Source: JAPPHA01 sp965221575 | GTDB lineage: Bacteria > Pseudomonadota > Alphaproteobacteria > Rhodobacterales > Rhodobacteraceae | Direction of reading: 5' to 3' | Length of the DNA stretch: 64,000 nucleotides | Assembly: GCA_965221575.1 (NCBI GenBank) | Contig: CBDCSM010000001.1 | Span: 15,538-79,537 of the forward strand | Part shown: one piece after another, positions 23,818 through 32,145 of the stretch | Position numbering within the stretch: position 1 is the stretch's first letter | Layout of the letters: every line of letters starts with the position of its first letter | Position numbers and translations under genes: made by a program | Notes under the pieces: model-generated | Databases searched by the model: none | Told to the model about the DNA's origin: nothing | Seen by the model: only the letters and a program-made list of their open reading frames with translations

Positions 23818-25389
23818 GTGACCAAGCAAAAGACAGCGGCGGAAGCGGTTGCGCTCATTCCGAATGACGCCGTGATCGCGGTGAACTCTTCGAGTGGCCT
23901 GTGTTGTCCGGACGCAGTTCTCGAAGCGCTGGGCAATCGGTTCAGGACAACGGGAGGGCCTGGCAACCTGACGACCATTCACCCGATCGCCGCTGGAGAT
24001 TTTTTCGGGACGAAGGGCGTTGACCACATTGCCATGCCCGGGTGCCTGACACGGATCATTGGTGGATCCTATCCGTCCGGGCCAACCGAGGCCGATCCGC
24101 CGCTCATCTGGCAAATGATCACGAACAACGAGACCGCGGCCTACAATGTCCCGTCGGGAATCGTGTTCGACATGCTTCGAGAGGCGGCGGGCCTGAGGCC
24201 GGGCGTGCTCACAAGGGTCGGCATGGGCACGTTCGTCGACCCCGAATTGGACGGGTGTGCGATGAACGACGCGGCCCGGGCCACTCCCATTGTCAGGCGC
24301 GAGCACTTCGACGGCAGGGACTGGCTCTATTTCCCGGTGATTCGTCCCGATGTCGCGATCATCCGGGCGACCTCGTCGGACCAGCGGGGAAACCTGAGTT
24401 TCGAGGCAGAGGGCGCGTATCTCGGCGCGATGGAAATGGCGCTGGCCGCCAGAAACTGCGGGGGCATGGTCATCACGCAGGTTCGACGCGTTGCCGCCAA
24501 CGGCTCGATTCGAGCCCATGACGTTCACGTTCCCGGAATTCTCGTTGACCATGTCGTCGAGACTCCCGACATGCTGCAGACCACGGCGACACCCTACGAC
24601 CCGGCGATATCCGGCGAGCTCATCAGGCCCCTCGACAGCTTCAGGATGATGGATTTCGGCATCCAGAAAGTGATTGCCCGCCGGGTCGCGCAGGAACTTC
24701 GGAAAGGGTGGATCGTCAACATCGGATTTGGCGTGTCGGCCAATGTTCCAAGGGTGTTTCTTGAAGAGGGGCACCATGGTTCGGTAACCTGGGTCATCGA
24801 GCAGGGCGCCGTGGGCGGAATTCCATTGCTGGGGTTCAAGTTCGGCTGCGCCGCCAACGCGGAGGCCTTTGTCGCTTCTCCGCACCAGTTTTCGTATTTT
24901 CAGGCGGGTGCATTCGACGCATCCCTGCTGTCGTTTCTCGAGATCGGCGCGGATGGCTCGGTCAACGTGTCCCGGCTTGCGGTTACGCCTCACCGTACAG
25001 CCGGTGCAGGCGGATTCATCGACATCACCGCGCGCGCGCGCCGCATCGTGTTTTCCGGGACCTTCAATGCCGGTGCGAAGATGTCGGTCGACGCGGGAAA
25101 GGTGAGAATTGACCAGGAAGGGAAGATCGCGAAGATCGTACCCGTCGTCGATCAGATCTCGTTTTCCGGGACCAGGGCCGTCGAGACGGGGCAGGAGGTG
25201 ACATATATCACCGAACGATGCGTGCTGAAACTGACGCCTGAGGGGTTGTTGTTGAGCGAGATCGCTCCGGGAATTGACATTCGGAAGGACATTCTGGACC
25301 AGGCCCGTGCGCCGTTAAAGGTTTCGGATGAATTGCGCGTCATGGACGCAAGCCTTTTCAGGCCGGAGCCGATCGGACTCCGGCCATGA
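23818..25389 (+). CDS. Class I CoA transferase, YdiF/acetate CoA-transferase type (GTG start)
   Basis: A 523-residue single-chain CoA transferase with both the alpha-like and beta-like halves. The glycine-rich CoA site is seen near residue 46 (GGPGNLTTIHP), and the catalytic glutamate is Glu328 in VTWVIEQGAVGG, which forms the glutamyl-CoA intermediate. Family members move CoA between short acyl groups such as acetate, acetoacetate or other small acids. The GTG start at 23818 is the first in frame. The last codons overlap the start of the enoyl-CoA hydratase gene (ATGA), so both should serve one acyl-CoA degradation path; the acyl group is not known. Confidence 0.9.
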   Translation: MTKQKTAAEAVALIPNDAVIAVNSSSGLCCPDAVLEALGNRFRTTGGPGNLTTIHPIAAGDFFGTKGVDHIAMPGCLTRIIGGSYPSGPTEADPPLIWQMITNNETAAYNVPSGIVFDMLREAAGLRPGVLTRVGMGTFVDPELDGCAMNDAARATPIVRREHFDGRDWLYFPVIRPDVAIIRATSSDQRGNLSFEAEGAYLGAMEMALAARNCGGMVITQVRRVAANGSIRAHDVHVPGILVDHVVETPDMLQTTATPYDPAISGELIRPLDSFRMMDFGIQKVIARRVAQELRKGWIVNIGFGVSANVPRVFLEEGHHGSVTWVIEQGAVGGIPLLGFKFGCAANAEAFVASPHQFSYFQAGAFDASLLSFLEIGADGSVNVSRLAVTPHRTAGAGGFIDITARARRIVFSGTFNAGAKMSVDAGKVRIDQEGKIAKIVPVVDQISFSGTRAVETGQEVTYITERCVLKLTPEGLLLSEIAPGIDIRKDILDQARAPLKVSDELRVMDASLFRPEPIGLRP

Positions 25390-26155
25390 CAGCCACATCC
25401 CTTGTCACGCTGAGAATTGCCGACGGAATCGCCTGGCTCGGGCTGAACAGGCCCGAGAAGCGAAACGCCCTGAACCTGGAAATGATCCGTGGGCTTCAAT
25501 GTCGATGTCGCGAGATCGAAGACAGCGATGCAAGCGCAGCCATCCTGTTCGGCGCAGGTGCGGGCTTCTGTGCCGGCGGCGACATCGGTGCATGGGGCGG
25601 TTTGACCCCCGACTCGTTCAGCCGCGAATGGATCCGCGAAGGCCATACCGCTTTCGACGCGCTCGCGCGGTTGCGCATTCCGGTCATCGCCGTCCTTGAC
25701 GGTGACGCCTACGGAGGGGGACTGGAACTCACAGCATGCGCCGACTACCGGGTCGCGGAGGAACAGGTTCGGGTCGGGCAGCCGGAGACGGGGATCGGGG
25801 TCGTGCCCGGCTGGTCGGGAACGCAACGCCTGGTTCGCAGGTTCGGAGCCCAACCGGTCCGTCGAATGGCCGTACTCGGGGAGGTGTTCACCGCCGGTGA
25901 GGCATTGGGCATCGGAATCGTCGACTCGGTAGTACCCCGAGGCAAGGGGCTTTCCGCCGCAGAAAGCCTGGCGCTCAGCCGCGGCGTGCGGTCGAAGTCA
26001 CGAAGATGATGATCAATGCCGCGGAAGGAGAGGAAAGGGAGCGTGTCATCGACTCGCTCGCGGGAGCCGCGGTCGCCGGCACGCCGGACCTCGCCGAAGG
26101 GATTGCGGCTTTCCGGGAAAAACGCCTTCCGGTTTTTGCGCAGGGACACGACTGA
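25386..26155 (+). pseudogene. Enoyl-CoA hydratase/isomerase with a frameshift near its end
   Basis: The first frame (25386-26009) gives a crotonase: NRPEKRNALNLEM, oxyanion-hole segment GAGFCAGGDIGAW, second oxyanion segment AYGGGLELTACADY, and the catalytic-position Glu in GQPETGIGVVPG. It then derails into SRGVRSKSRR. The next frame from about 25975-25991 restores the expected helix AVEVTKMMINAAEGEERERV and ends with GTPDLAEGIAAFREKRLPVF and a TGA at 26153. One base is missing in the C-rich stretch around 25970-25990. All catalytic residues lie before the break, so a shortened enzyme may still fold, but the trimer-forming C-terminus is lost. Could also be a sequencing error. Confidence 0.8.
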
Positions 26156-26410
26156 CGACAAGCACCCGGTTCGGCGCGCAGCCTGGTCGTGAACCCGCCA
26201 ACCACGTGCGGATTCGGACAATGATAGCGCTCCTGCGACCGCTTCGACGCACGAAACCATGCGTGTCCGAACATTTCGAGCCCCGGTCAGGCAATGCTCC
26301 AGGCATGAACGAACCGGCCAATTGTCCGGAAACCCGCCCGGGAATCACCGTGGTTGTTGAATCACCGGCTGATTGATACTCTCCGGGAAGACACGACCTG
26401 AGTACGGTGC

Positions 26411-27175
26411 ATGCAACTCTCGGTACCGATCAACACGCGCTTCTTTGTGACCGCGCCTCACCCCTGCCCGTACAGGGAAGGGTTCGTCGAGCAGAGACTC
26501 TGTACGACGTTGCCCGAGGAAACGAACGGCGCCATGAACGACGTTCTTTCGAGACACGGGTTTCGAAGGTCCCAGAACATCCTCTACCGTCCGACCTGTC
26601 CGAACTGCAGGTCGTGCCTGTCGACACGAATCTGCGTGGAAGGGTTTTCCCCGAGCCGCAGCCAGCGCCGCATTCTCAAGCGAAACAGCGGAATCGTCTC
26701 AACGATGTCCAGGCCCAGCAGCACACCCGAACTGTATGATCTGTTTCGTCATTACCTCGAGGTTCGGCACCAGGGTGGTGGCATGACGAACATGAGGTTC
26801 TCGGATTTTTCCCGGATGATGGAAGAGGCGCCCGAACACACGCGGATGATCGTATACACGGAAAATTCCGAACGCGATTCCGAGCCACGACCCGTGTCCG
26901 CCTGCCTCACCGATATCCTCTCGGATGGCCCGTCACTGGTCTATTCATTCTTTGAACCGCACGCACGCAGGCGCAGCCTCGGCACGTTCATGATCCTGGA
27001 TCACATCAACCTGGCCCGGTCACGCGGCCTTCCCCATGTGTATCTAGGGTACTGGGTGCCGGGCAGTCCGAAGATGGACTACAAGGGCCGGTTTTCAAGC
27101 CTTCAGGTCTTTATCGCCAACCGGTGGCGGAACCTGGAGGATCTTCCCGGACTTGGAGATACCGGAAAGCCATAG
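26411..27175 (+). CDS. bpt: Aspartate/glutamate leucyltransferase (N-end rule)
   Basis: A 254-residue Bpt/Ate-type transferase that adds Leu from Leu-tRNA to proteins with N-terminal Asp or Glu, marking them for ClpS/ClpAP degradation. Seen are the N-terminal CPYREGFVEQRLCTTL, the cysteine-rich RPTCPNCRSCLSTRI, the SRSQRRILKRN basic segment, and the GNAT-like end SLGTFMILDHINLARSRG with HVYLGYWVPGSPKMDYKGRF. No frameshift. It is monocistronic, with 255 bp of non-coding sequence before it. Confidence 0.93.
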   Translation: MQLSVPINTRFFVTAPHPCPYREGFVEQRLCTTLPEETNGAMNDVLSRHGFRRSQNILYRPTCPNCRSCLSTRICVEGFSPSRSQRRILKRNSGIVSTMSRPSSTPELYDLFRHYLEVRHQGGGMTNMRFSDFSRMMEEAPEHTRMIVYTENSERDSEPRPVSACLTDILSDGPSLVYSFFEPHARRRSLGTFMILDHINLARSRGLPHVYLGYWVPGSPKMDYKGRFSSLQVFIANRWRNLEDLPGLGDTGKP

Positions 27176-27285
27176 ATTTCATTTGCCTCCGCGAGGCACG
27201 GTTTCCGCAAGCTGTCGATCTGCCTTGCACTACGCCACTCGCTGCGCGTTGCCGTGACGGCGAAACCGGCCCCGTGCCCTGTGGA

Positions 27286-29640
27286 TCAGGCGGGGAGGAG
27301 ATTGGGTACGATGGTGACGATCTGGGGGAAAAACCAGAGAATCGTGAGCCCGACGACCTGAATCACCACGAACGGCGCCACGCCCCGGTAAATATGCCCG
27401 GTCGTCACGTTCTTCGGCGCAACCCCGCGAAGATAAAACAGCGCAAATCCAAACGGTGGCGTCAGGAAACTGGTCTGGAGATTGACCGCAACCATGATCG
27501 TGACCCACTTGGGATCCAGCGTGCCGCCGTAGATCACCGGTCCCACGATCGGGATCACGATGTAGATGATCTCCAGGAAATCGAGAACGAATCCGAGAAT
27601 GAACAACACCAGCATGACGATCAGGAAAACGACGAGTTCCTGGTCGAACGACCGAAGGAATTCCTGGATGTAGTGTTCCCCGCCAAAGGAGATCACGACA
27701 AGGTTCAGGACCTGCGATCCGATCAGGATCGCGAAAACCATCGACGTGACCTTGGCCGTTTCCCGCACGACCGGCGTGAGAACTGCCGTGCGCAGAAGTA
27801 TCCAGCACGCGAACAGCAGGCCCCCCAGGGCGATGTGGTAACTCGCAAGCGCAAGAATGATCGCGACCCAATTCTCGAAGGTCACGGTTTCGATATTGGC
27901 CCGGAGGTCAAAGTTGATTCCGATCAGGATCATGATGACCATCGCAAAGGCGGCAATCAGGACGATCCTGCCGCTACGCCCGGTTTCCTCGAGCTTTCTG
28001 TACGCGGCGAGCATGATCGCGCCGCCCGCGCCGAGCGCGGCCGCCGGTGTCGGATTTGTGATTCCTCCGAGTATCGACCCGAGGACCGCGACGATCAGGA
28101 CGAGCGGCGGGAACACGACCCTGAACAGTTCGTTTCCGACCAGAGCCATTGCCGCGTGCCGGCACCCGTAGATCGCGAGGATTGCAGGAACCGCGAGAAG
28201 CAAAGTCGTGACCCCCGGCGAAGTCGTCGGCTTGACCAGTAAGAAGTCGATCGCGAGGGCAAGCAACACACCTGCGCCCCCGATGATGAGGGGCCGCTTG
28301 TCCTGCCCGGTCCTGACACCCTGCCCCGTCGTCATGATCAGGGAAAGAATCACGAACCCGACCAGGATTCCCGACCCGATCGGCGCGGCGTTGGCGATTT
28401 TTTCAACCCGGGCCTCCGCGATTTCCTCTTCGGAAAGCGCAACCGCCTCCGTTCTCATCTCTCCGGAGTCGATTTTCGCCTGCTGGGCGATCGCTTCGTC
28501 CCACTTTTCCTGGCCGTGAAGATCGATCATGGCCAACCGGCAATCATCGGATACATTCGTTCTCAGGACCGCCTGTGCACCTCCGTCCGCAACCGATGCG
28601 ACGGTGATGTCCTGGTCTCCCGAGAGCCTGACCGCATTGCTCGCAAGGGCGAAGGCAATGATGCCGGCAGGGACAAGAGCGAACCAGGTCACCGCGTGGC
28701 GCGCGGTGATTCTCTGTCCCGAACCATCACCGGACTGGACCGGCGGTGCCTTCGACGGATTGAACAATGCAAATCCGAACGCGTACGACGCGTAAAGAAA
28801 GGCAAGCATGATGCCGGGAAGAATGGCCGCCTGGAACAGCGTTCCGACCGAGACCACAGCCGCTTCGCCAAGGTAGGTCAGCGCATCCGAGCAACCCAGG
28901 GAATTCGCCCTTTCTTCCTGCGCCGTCGAATAGAGATCACCGGCCAGGGTTCCAAGGAGAACAATGACGATTGACGGGGGAATGATCTGGCCGAGAGTTC
29001 CGGATGCCGTGATGACCCCGGTCGCAAGTTCCGGGGAGTAGTTGTTCCTGAGCATCGTTGGAAGGGACAGAAGGCCCATGGTCACGACCGTCGCGCCCAC
29101 GATTCCCGTCGACGCCGCGAGGAACGCCCCAACGACGACAACCGACACGGCGAGCCCGCCAGGAAGGGGACCGAAAACCCGGGCCATCGTGGTCAGAAGG
29201 TCGTTGGCGATCTTCGAACGCTCGAGCGTGATCCCCATCAGCACGAACATGAGCACCGCCAGAAGGGTTTCGATCGACTGTCCGGCGATGACACGCTCGT
29301 TCATGCGGTTGACGATGAACGATAGGTTCCGCGTGACCGCCTGTTCCCAGCCACCCTCAAACAGCGACACCGTGTCCATCGGCAGGTCCGGGTATCGGAA
29401 GTGGGAGATGTCGTATGCCGACACGCCGTCCCCCCGCAAGGCCTTGTAAGCCGCACTTGATGTGTCGATGACGTTTCGGGTCAGGATCCCCGTTTCGTCG
29501 AGCAGGGCAAGAATGCCGAACGCGATGATCGCGGAACCGCCGATGGCGAATGCAACCGGAAAGCCCGACATGATTCCCGCAAACAGGCAGGAAAATACCA
29601 CGATGAGGCCAATTTCAACACCATCGAGTCCAAAGAGCAT
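27286..29640 (-). CDS. dctM: TRAP transporter large permease (DctM), unusually long
   Basis: A 784-residue DctM-type permease, the ion-coupled membrane part of a TRAP importer. The family's usual length is about 430 residues. The N-terminal half is normal (PVAFAIGGSAI, GVITASGTLGQIIPPSI), but there is an extra block of roughly 300 residues, with a soluble part (ASVADGGAQAVLRTNVSDDC and EEEIAEARVEKI) and several additional helices, before the C-terminal FLVDFLE-like IFLDFLEIIYIVIPIVGP equivalent (FVLDFLEIIYIVIPIVGPV) and LNLQTSFLTPPFGFALFY. Such long forms occur with TakP-type binding proteins. GAGGAG stands 8 nt before the start; 12 bp separate it from dctQ. Confidence 0.92.
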   Translation of the reverse strand: MLFGLDGVEIGLIVVFSCLFAGIMSGFPVAFAIGGSAIIAFGILALLDETGILTRNVIDTSSAAYKALRGDGVSAYDISHFRYPDLPMDTVSLFEGGWEQAVTRNLSFIVNRMNERVIAGQSIETLLAVLMFVLMGITLERSKIANDLLTTMARVFGPLPGGLAVSVVVVGAFLAASTGIVGATVVTMGLLSLPTMLRNNYSPELATGVITASGTLGQIIPPSIVIVLLGTLAGDLYSTAQEERANSLGCSDALTYLGEAAVVSVGTLFQAAILPGIMLAFLYASYAFGFALFNPSKAPPVQSGDGSGQRITARHAVTWFALVPAGIIAFALASNAVRLSGDQDITVASVADGGAQAVLRTNVSDDCRLAMIDLHGQEKWDEAIAQQAKIDSGEMRTEAVALSEEEIAEARVEKIANAAPIGSGILVGFVILSLIMTTGQGVRTGQDKRPLIIGGAGVLLALAIDFLLVKPTTSPGVTTLLLAVPAILAIYGCRHAAMALVGNELFRVVFPPLVLIVAVLGSILGGITNPTPAAALGAGGAIMLAAYRKLEETGRSGRIVLIAAFAMVIMILIGINFDLRANIETVTFENWVAIILALASYHIALGGLLFACWILLRTAVLTPVVRETAKVTSMVFAILIGSQVLNLVVISFGGEHYIQEFLRSFDQELVVFLIVMLVLFILGFVLDFLEIIYIVIPIVGPVIYGGTLDPKWVTIMVAVNLQTSFLTPPFGFALFYLRGVAPKNVTTGHIYRGVAPFVVIQVVGLTILWFFPQIVTIVPNLLPA

Positions 29641-29652
29641 GCCGTGATCTCC

Positions 29653-30564
29653 TCAAGCCGCGCCGGTGTGCGGATTGGCTTGCTGCTCGTGCTCGGTCAG
29701 GTCGGGAAGGCTGTCCCTGTCGAGGTAACGTCCCTCGGACTGCTCGCCTTCGAGGAATTCGAGCAGTGAGCGGTAAAAGAACGCCACGCCCTGCACGAAC
29801 ATCATGCCCGCGAATCCGACAAGCAGGATCTTGAACAGGAAGTAGCCGTCGAACCCGTTAGGCGAAAACCCGATCGTTTCCACGTTCCATTTGAGAAGCC
29901 GGGACTTGCGTTCCAGGAGCTCCAGCTTGTCCGAGGCCGAGATCTTCGGCGTGACGAGGTGCCTCCACAGGAAGAACCATCCATACATCCAGATCACCGA
30001 CATGACCGGCAGAATGAAGAACAGTGATCCCAGCATGTCGATCACGCGCTTCGCCCGGAACCTGACTCCGGCATAGACGAGATCGACCCGGACATGGCCG
30101 CCCTGCACGAACGTGTAGGCGCAGCAGAGGCAAACGATTATCGCGTTGTAGAGTTTCAGCTCTTCGGCATACCAGCTCAGGTCCTTCGTCACCACGTATC
30201 CGAATGGCCCGACCGATATTTCGGAAACCCGGAAAATCCGTTGAAGAAAGACGATCACGATCTGCTGCAGAACCATGATGAGCCCGGCCCAGGCGAACAA
30301 CCGACCGACGCCGTTGCTGAATCCTTCCAGGAGCCGAACGACCCACCACAGGAACATCCGCCGCCATAGTCCGACCAGCGTCACGATGATGACGGTCACG
30401 AGAACAACGAACAGGAATTCCGAAGACGCGCCGTAATAGATGAATCGAACGAGCGCGGTCCTGTCGGACCAGTTCAGCCACTCCATCGGATGGGAGACGG
30501 CATAGCCCAAGTTGTAGAAGGCCAGGAAAAAATTCTGAAAGATGCTGACAACCAGCTCAATCAT
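29653..30564 (-). CDS. dctQ: TRAP transporter small permease (DctQ), extended
   Basis: A 303-residue four-helix small permease subunit; the usual size is about 170 residues. The core is at residues 90-210, with helix LFAWAGLIMVLQQIVIVF, the segment LCCAYTFVQGGHVRVDLVY (the RVD motif of DctQ) and helix DMLGSLFFILPVMSVIW. An N-terminal extension adds a helix (VVLVTVIIVTLVGLW), and the C-terminus has another near 250. It should pair with DctM and the binding protein encoded upstream at 30686-31768. Confidence 0.9.
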   Translation of the reverse strand: MIELVVSIFQNFFLAFYNLGYAVSHPMEWLNWSDRTALVRFIYYGASSEFLFVVLVTVIIVTLVGLWRRMFLWWVVRLLEGFSNGVGRLFAWAGLIMVLQQIVIVFLQRIFRVSEISVGPFGYVVTKDLSWYAEELKLYNAIIVCLCCAYTFVQGGHVRVDLVYAGVRFRAKRVIDMLGSLFFILPVMSVIWMYGWFFLWRHLVTPKISASDKLELLERKSRLLKWNVETIGFSPNGFDGYFLFKILLVGFAGMMFVQGVAFFYRSLLEFLEGEQSEGRYLDRDSLPDLTEHEQQANPHTGAA

Positions 30565-30636
30565 ACCGACTTACCCAGTCCCCGGAAGTCGTCAAAAAAC
30601 ACCCCGGCCCGAAGTTGACGGAATCAGGAATAAATT

Positions 30637-30662
30637 GCCCCCGGGCCATTCAGCCCGGGGGC
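30637..30662 (-). terminator. Strong stem-loop between TRAP binding-protein and small-permease genes
   Basis: A perfect 10-bp stem, GCCCCCGGGC (30637-30646) with GCCCGGGGGC (30653-30662), around a 6-nt loop, followed on the minus strand by AATTTATT. It lies 24 bp after the dctP stop. The weak T content suggests partial termination or protection of the dctP message. Confidence 0.75.
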
Positions 30663-30685
30663 GAGGTCACATGGTTCAACGGACG

Positions 30686-31768
30686 TCAGCCGAGAACACG
30701 GTCGCGCTGCGCGCGATAAGCGGAAATCGACTGGGTCAGCCACTGTGAGGATGCCCGCATGGATGCAACATACTCATCGTAGATTGACGCGAAGATTTCA
30801 TCGCCCATGAACTCGTCATAGACCTGCTGGGCAGCGCCCCCGAAAGCATCCCAGACACTGTCGGGGAACTCGAGGATTTTCACGCCGCCTGCCGCGAGGC
30901 GTGCCAGCGCCGCACCATTGTTGTTGAGGTACTGGCTCAGGTTCCAGACGTTCGCATGTCCGGAAGCGACTTCAATCGCCGCCTGCTGCTGCGACGTCAG
31001 GCTGTTGAACTTCTCGAGGTTCACGGCGAGCGTGAGACCTGCGGACGGTTCATGGAATCCCGCAGTGTAGTAGAATTTCGTGATCTCCTGGAACCCGGCT
31101 TTTTCGTCCGCCCAGGGACCAATCCACTCGGTTCCGTCGATCGCGCCTGATGCCAGCGCCTGGTACACCTCGGCGCCTGGCAGGTTCTGGACGGATGCGC
31201 CCATGTAGCCGAGCGCCTTGCCGCCCAATCCGGGCATGCGGAATTTCAGGCCGTTGAAGTCTTCCGGACCCGCGATTTCCTGCCGGAACCAGCCGCCTGC
31301 CTGGGTGCCGGTATTTCCTGCGAGGAACGACCTGAGATTGAAAATCTCGCCGAGTTCGTGGTGACGTTCCTTGCCGCCGCCATGATAGTACCAGTTGTTC
31401 TGTTCCGTGGCAGTCATGCCGAACGGCACGCCGGTAAAGAACGCAAATGCCGGATGCTGACTGATGAAGTAGTAGTCGGCGGCATGATACATGTCCGCCT
31501 GTCCAGACGACACGGCGTCAAAGACTTCGAATGCACCGACCAGTTCTCCGGCCGCCTTGACCTCGATTTCGATCGAGCCGTCGGACATGGCATTGACGTT
31601 GTCCGCAACTTTCTGGGCCGCGTCGAACACGCCAGCGAGGCCTCGGCCCCAGGACGTTACCATCGTCAGCTTGACCTTGTCCTGGGCAATAGCCGGCGCC
31701 GCGAGCGCCGTTGCTGCGGCTGCCCCGCCACCCAAGGCGGATTTTCTCAGAAAAGTTCGACGATCCAT
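30686..31768 (-). CDS. dctP: TRAP transporter substrate-binding protein, TakP type
   Basis: A 360-residue periplasmic binding protein. The start at 31768 has AGGAGGG 7 nt upstream; the open frame continues 140 codons further but without protein character. The N-terminus is a twin-arginine signal (MDRRTFLRKSALGGGAA). The ligand arginine lies in GLKFRMPGLGGKAL, and AGAEVYQALASGAIDGTEWIG-like sequence (GAEVYQALASGAIDGTEW) plus GPWADEKAGF follow the TakP pattern; TakP binds 2-oxo acids. It is the first gene of the dctPQM operon. The actual acid transported is inferred from the family only. Confidence 0.92.
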   Translation of the reverse strand: MDRRTFLRKSALGGGAAAATALAAPAIAQDKVKLTMVTSWGRGLAGVFDAAQKVADNVNAMSDGSIEIEVKAAGELVGAFEVFDAVSSGQADMYHAADYYFISQHPAFAFFTGVPFGMTATEQNNWYYHGGGKERHHELGEIFNLRSFLAGNTGTQAGGWFRQEIAGPEDFNGLKFRMPGLGGKALGYMGASVQNLPGAEVYQALASGAIDGTEWIGPWADEKAGFQEITKFYYTAGFHEPSAGLTLAVNLEKFNSLTSQQQAAIEVASGHANVWNLSQYLNNNGAALARLAAGGVKILEFPDSVWDAFGGAAQQVYDEFMGDEIFASIYDEYVASMRASSQWLTQSISAYRAQRDRVLG

Positions 31769-32145
31769 CAATTTCCCTCCTATTGATTGCCGGGACCAGT
31801 TTGCCCGGCCGTTACACACAATCCGATTGTTAAGCATATCGGAGGCGCAACTACAAACGGAATCCACGTTTTCATGCGAATCACGGGCAGGCTGCTGCTG
31901 CCGATTTCCGTGACGGCCCTGAGCGCAACCGGGGCTGATCGGCACCTTTCCCCAATAATGCCTTGACCCGTGTACGGGTCGCCCATAACCTGCCCGCGAT
32001 GGGCATGAACGGGCATAACAGGCAAAATGCCGTACCTGTGGGAATGCGCGCGGCAGCTTAATCGACCAGGCTGGCGCGCAATGACACCCCCTTTGACGGG
32101 GGTTTTTTGTTGCCTCAATGTCGTCGCGCGTGGAGGAGCGGAAAC
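31769..32145 (+). promoter_or_regulatory. Divergent dctP/ilvB intergenic region with possible ilvB leader peptide
   Basis: The 377 bases separate the leftward TRAP operon and ilvB. An 18-codon open frame (32005-32061, MNGHNRQNAVPVGMRAAA) lies upstream of a terminator-like hairpin at 32086-32108, as in leader-peptide attenuation, but it holds only two Val and no Ile or Leu, which is weak support. GGAGGAG at 32132-32138 serves ilvB. Confidence 0.45.
32086..32108 (+). terminator. Rho-independent terminator or attenuator before ilvB
   Basis: ACCCCC (32086-32091) pairs with GGGGGT (32098-32103) around TTTGAC and is followed by a T-run to 32108. No gene on this strand ends upstream, and ilvB starts 37 bp later, so attenuation of ilvBN is the simplest reading. 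Confidence 0.65.

Noticed and set aside
23584..24993. 469-codon minus-strand frame
   Set aside because: Antisense to the CoA transferase, which has clear catalytic motifs.
27124..28242. 372-codon plus-strand frame
   Set aside because: Antisense to dctM and rich in charged low-complexity sequence typical of shadow frames.
32005..32061. Confident ilvB leader peptide
   Set aside because: The 18-codon frame has two Val and no Ile or Leu, so it is kept only as a possibility in the regulatory entry.
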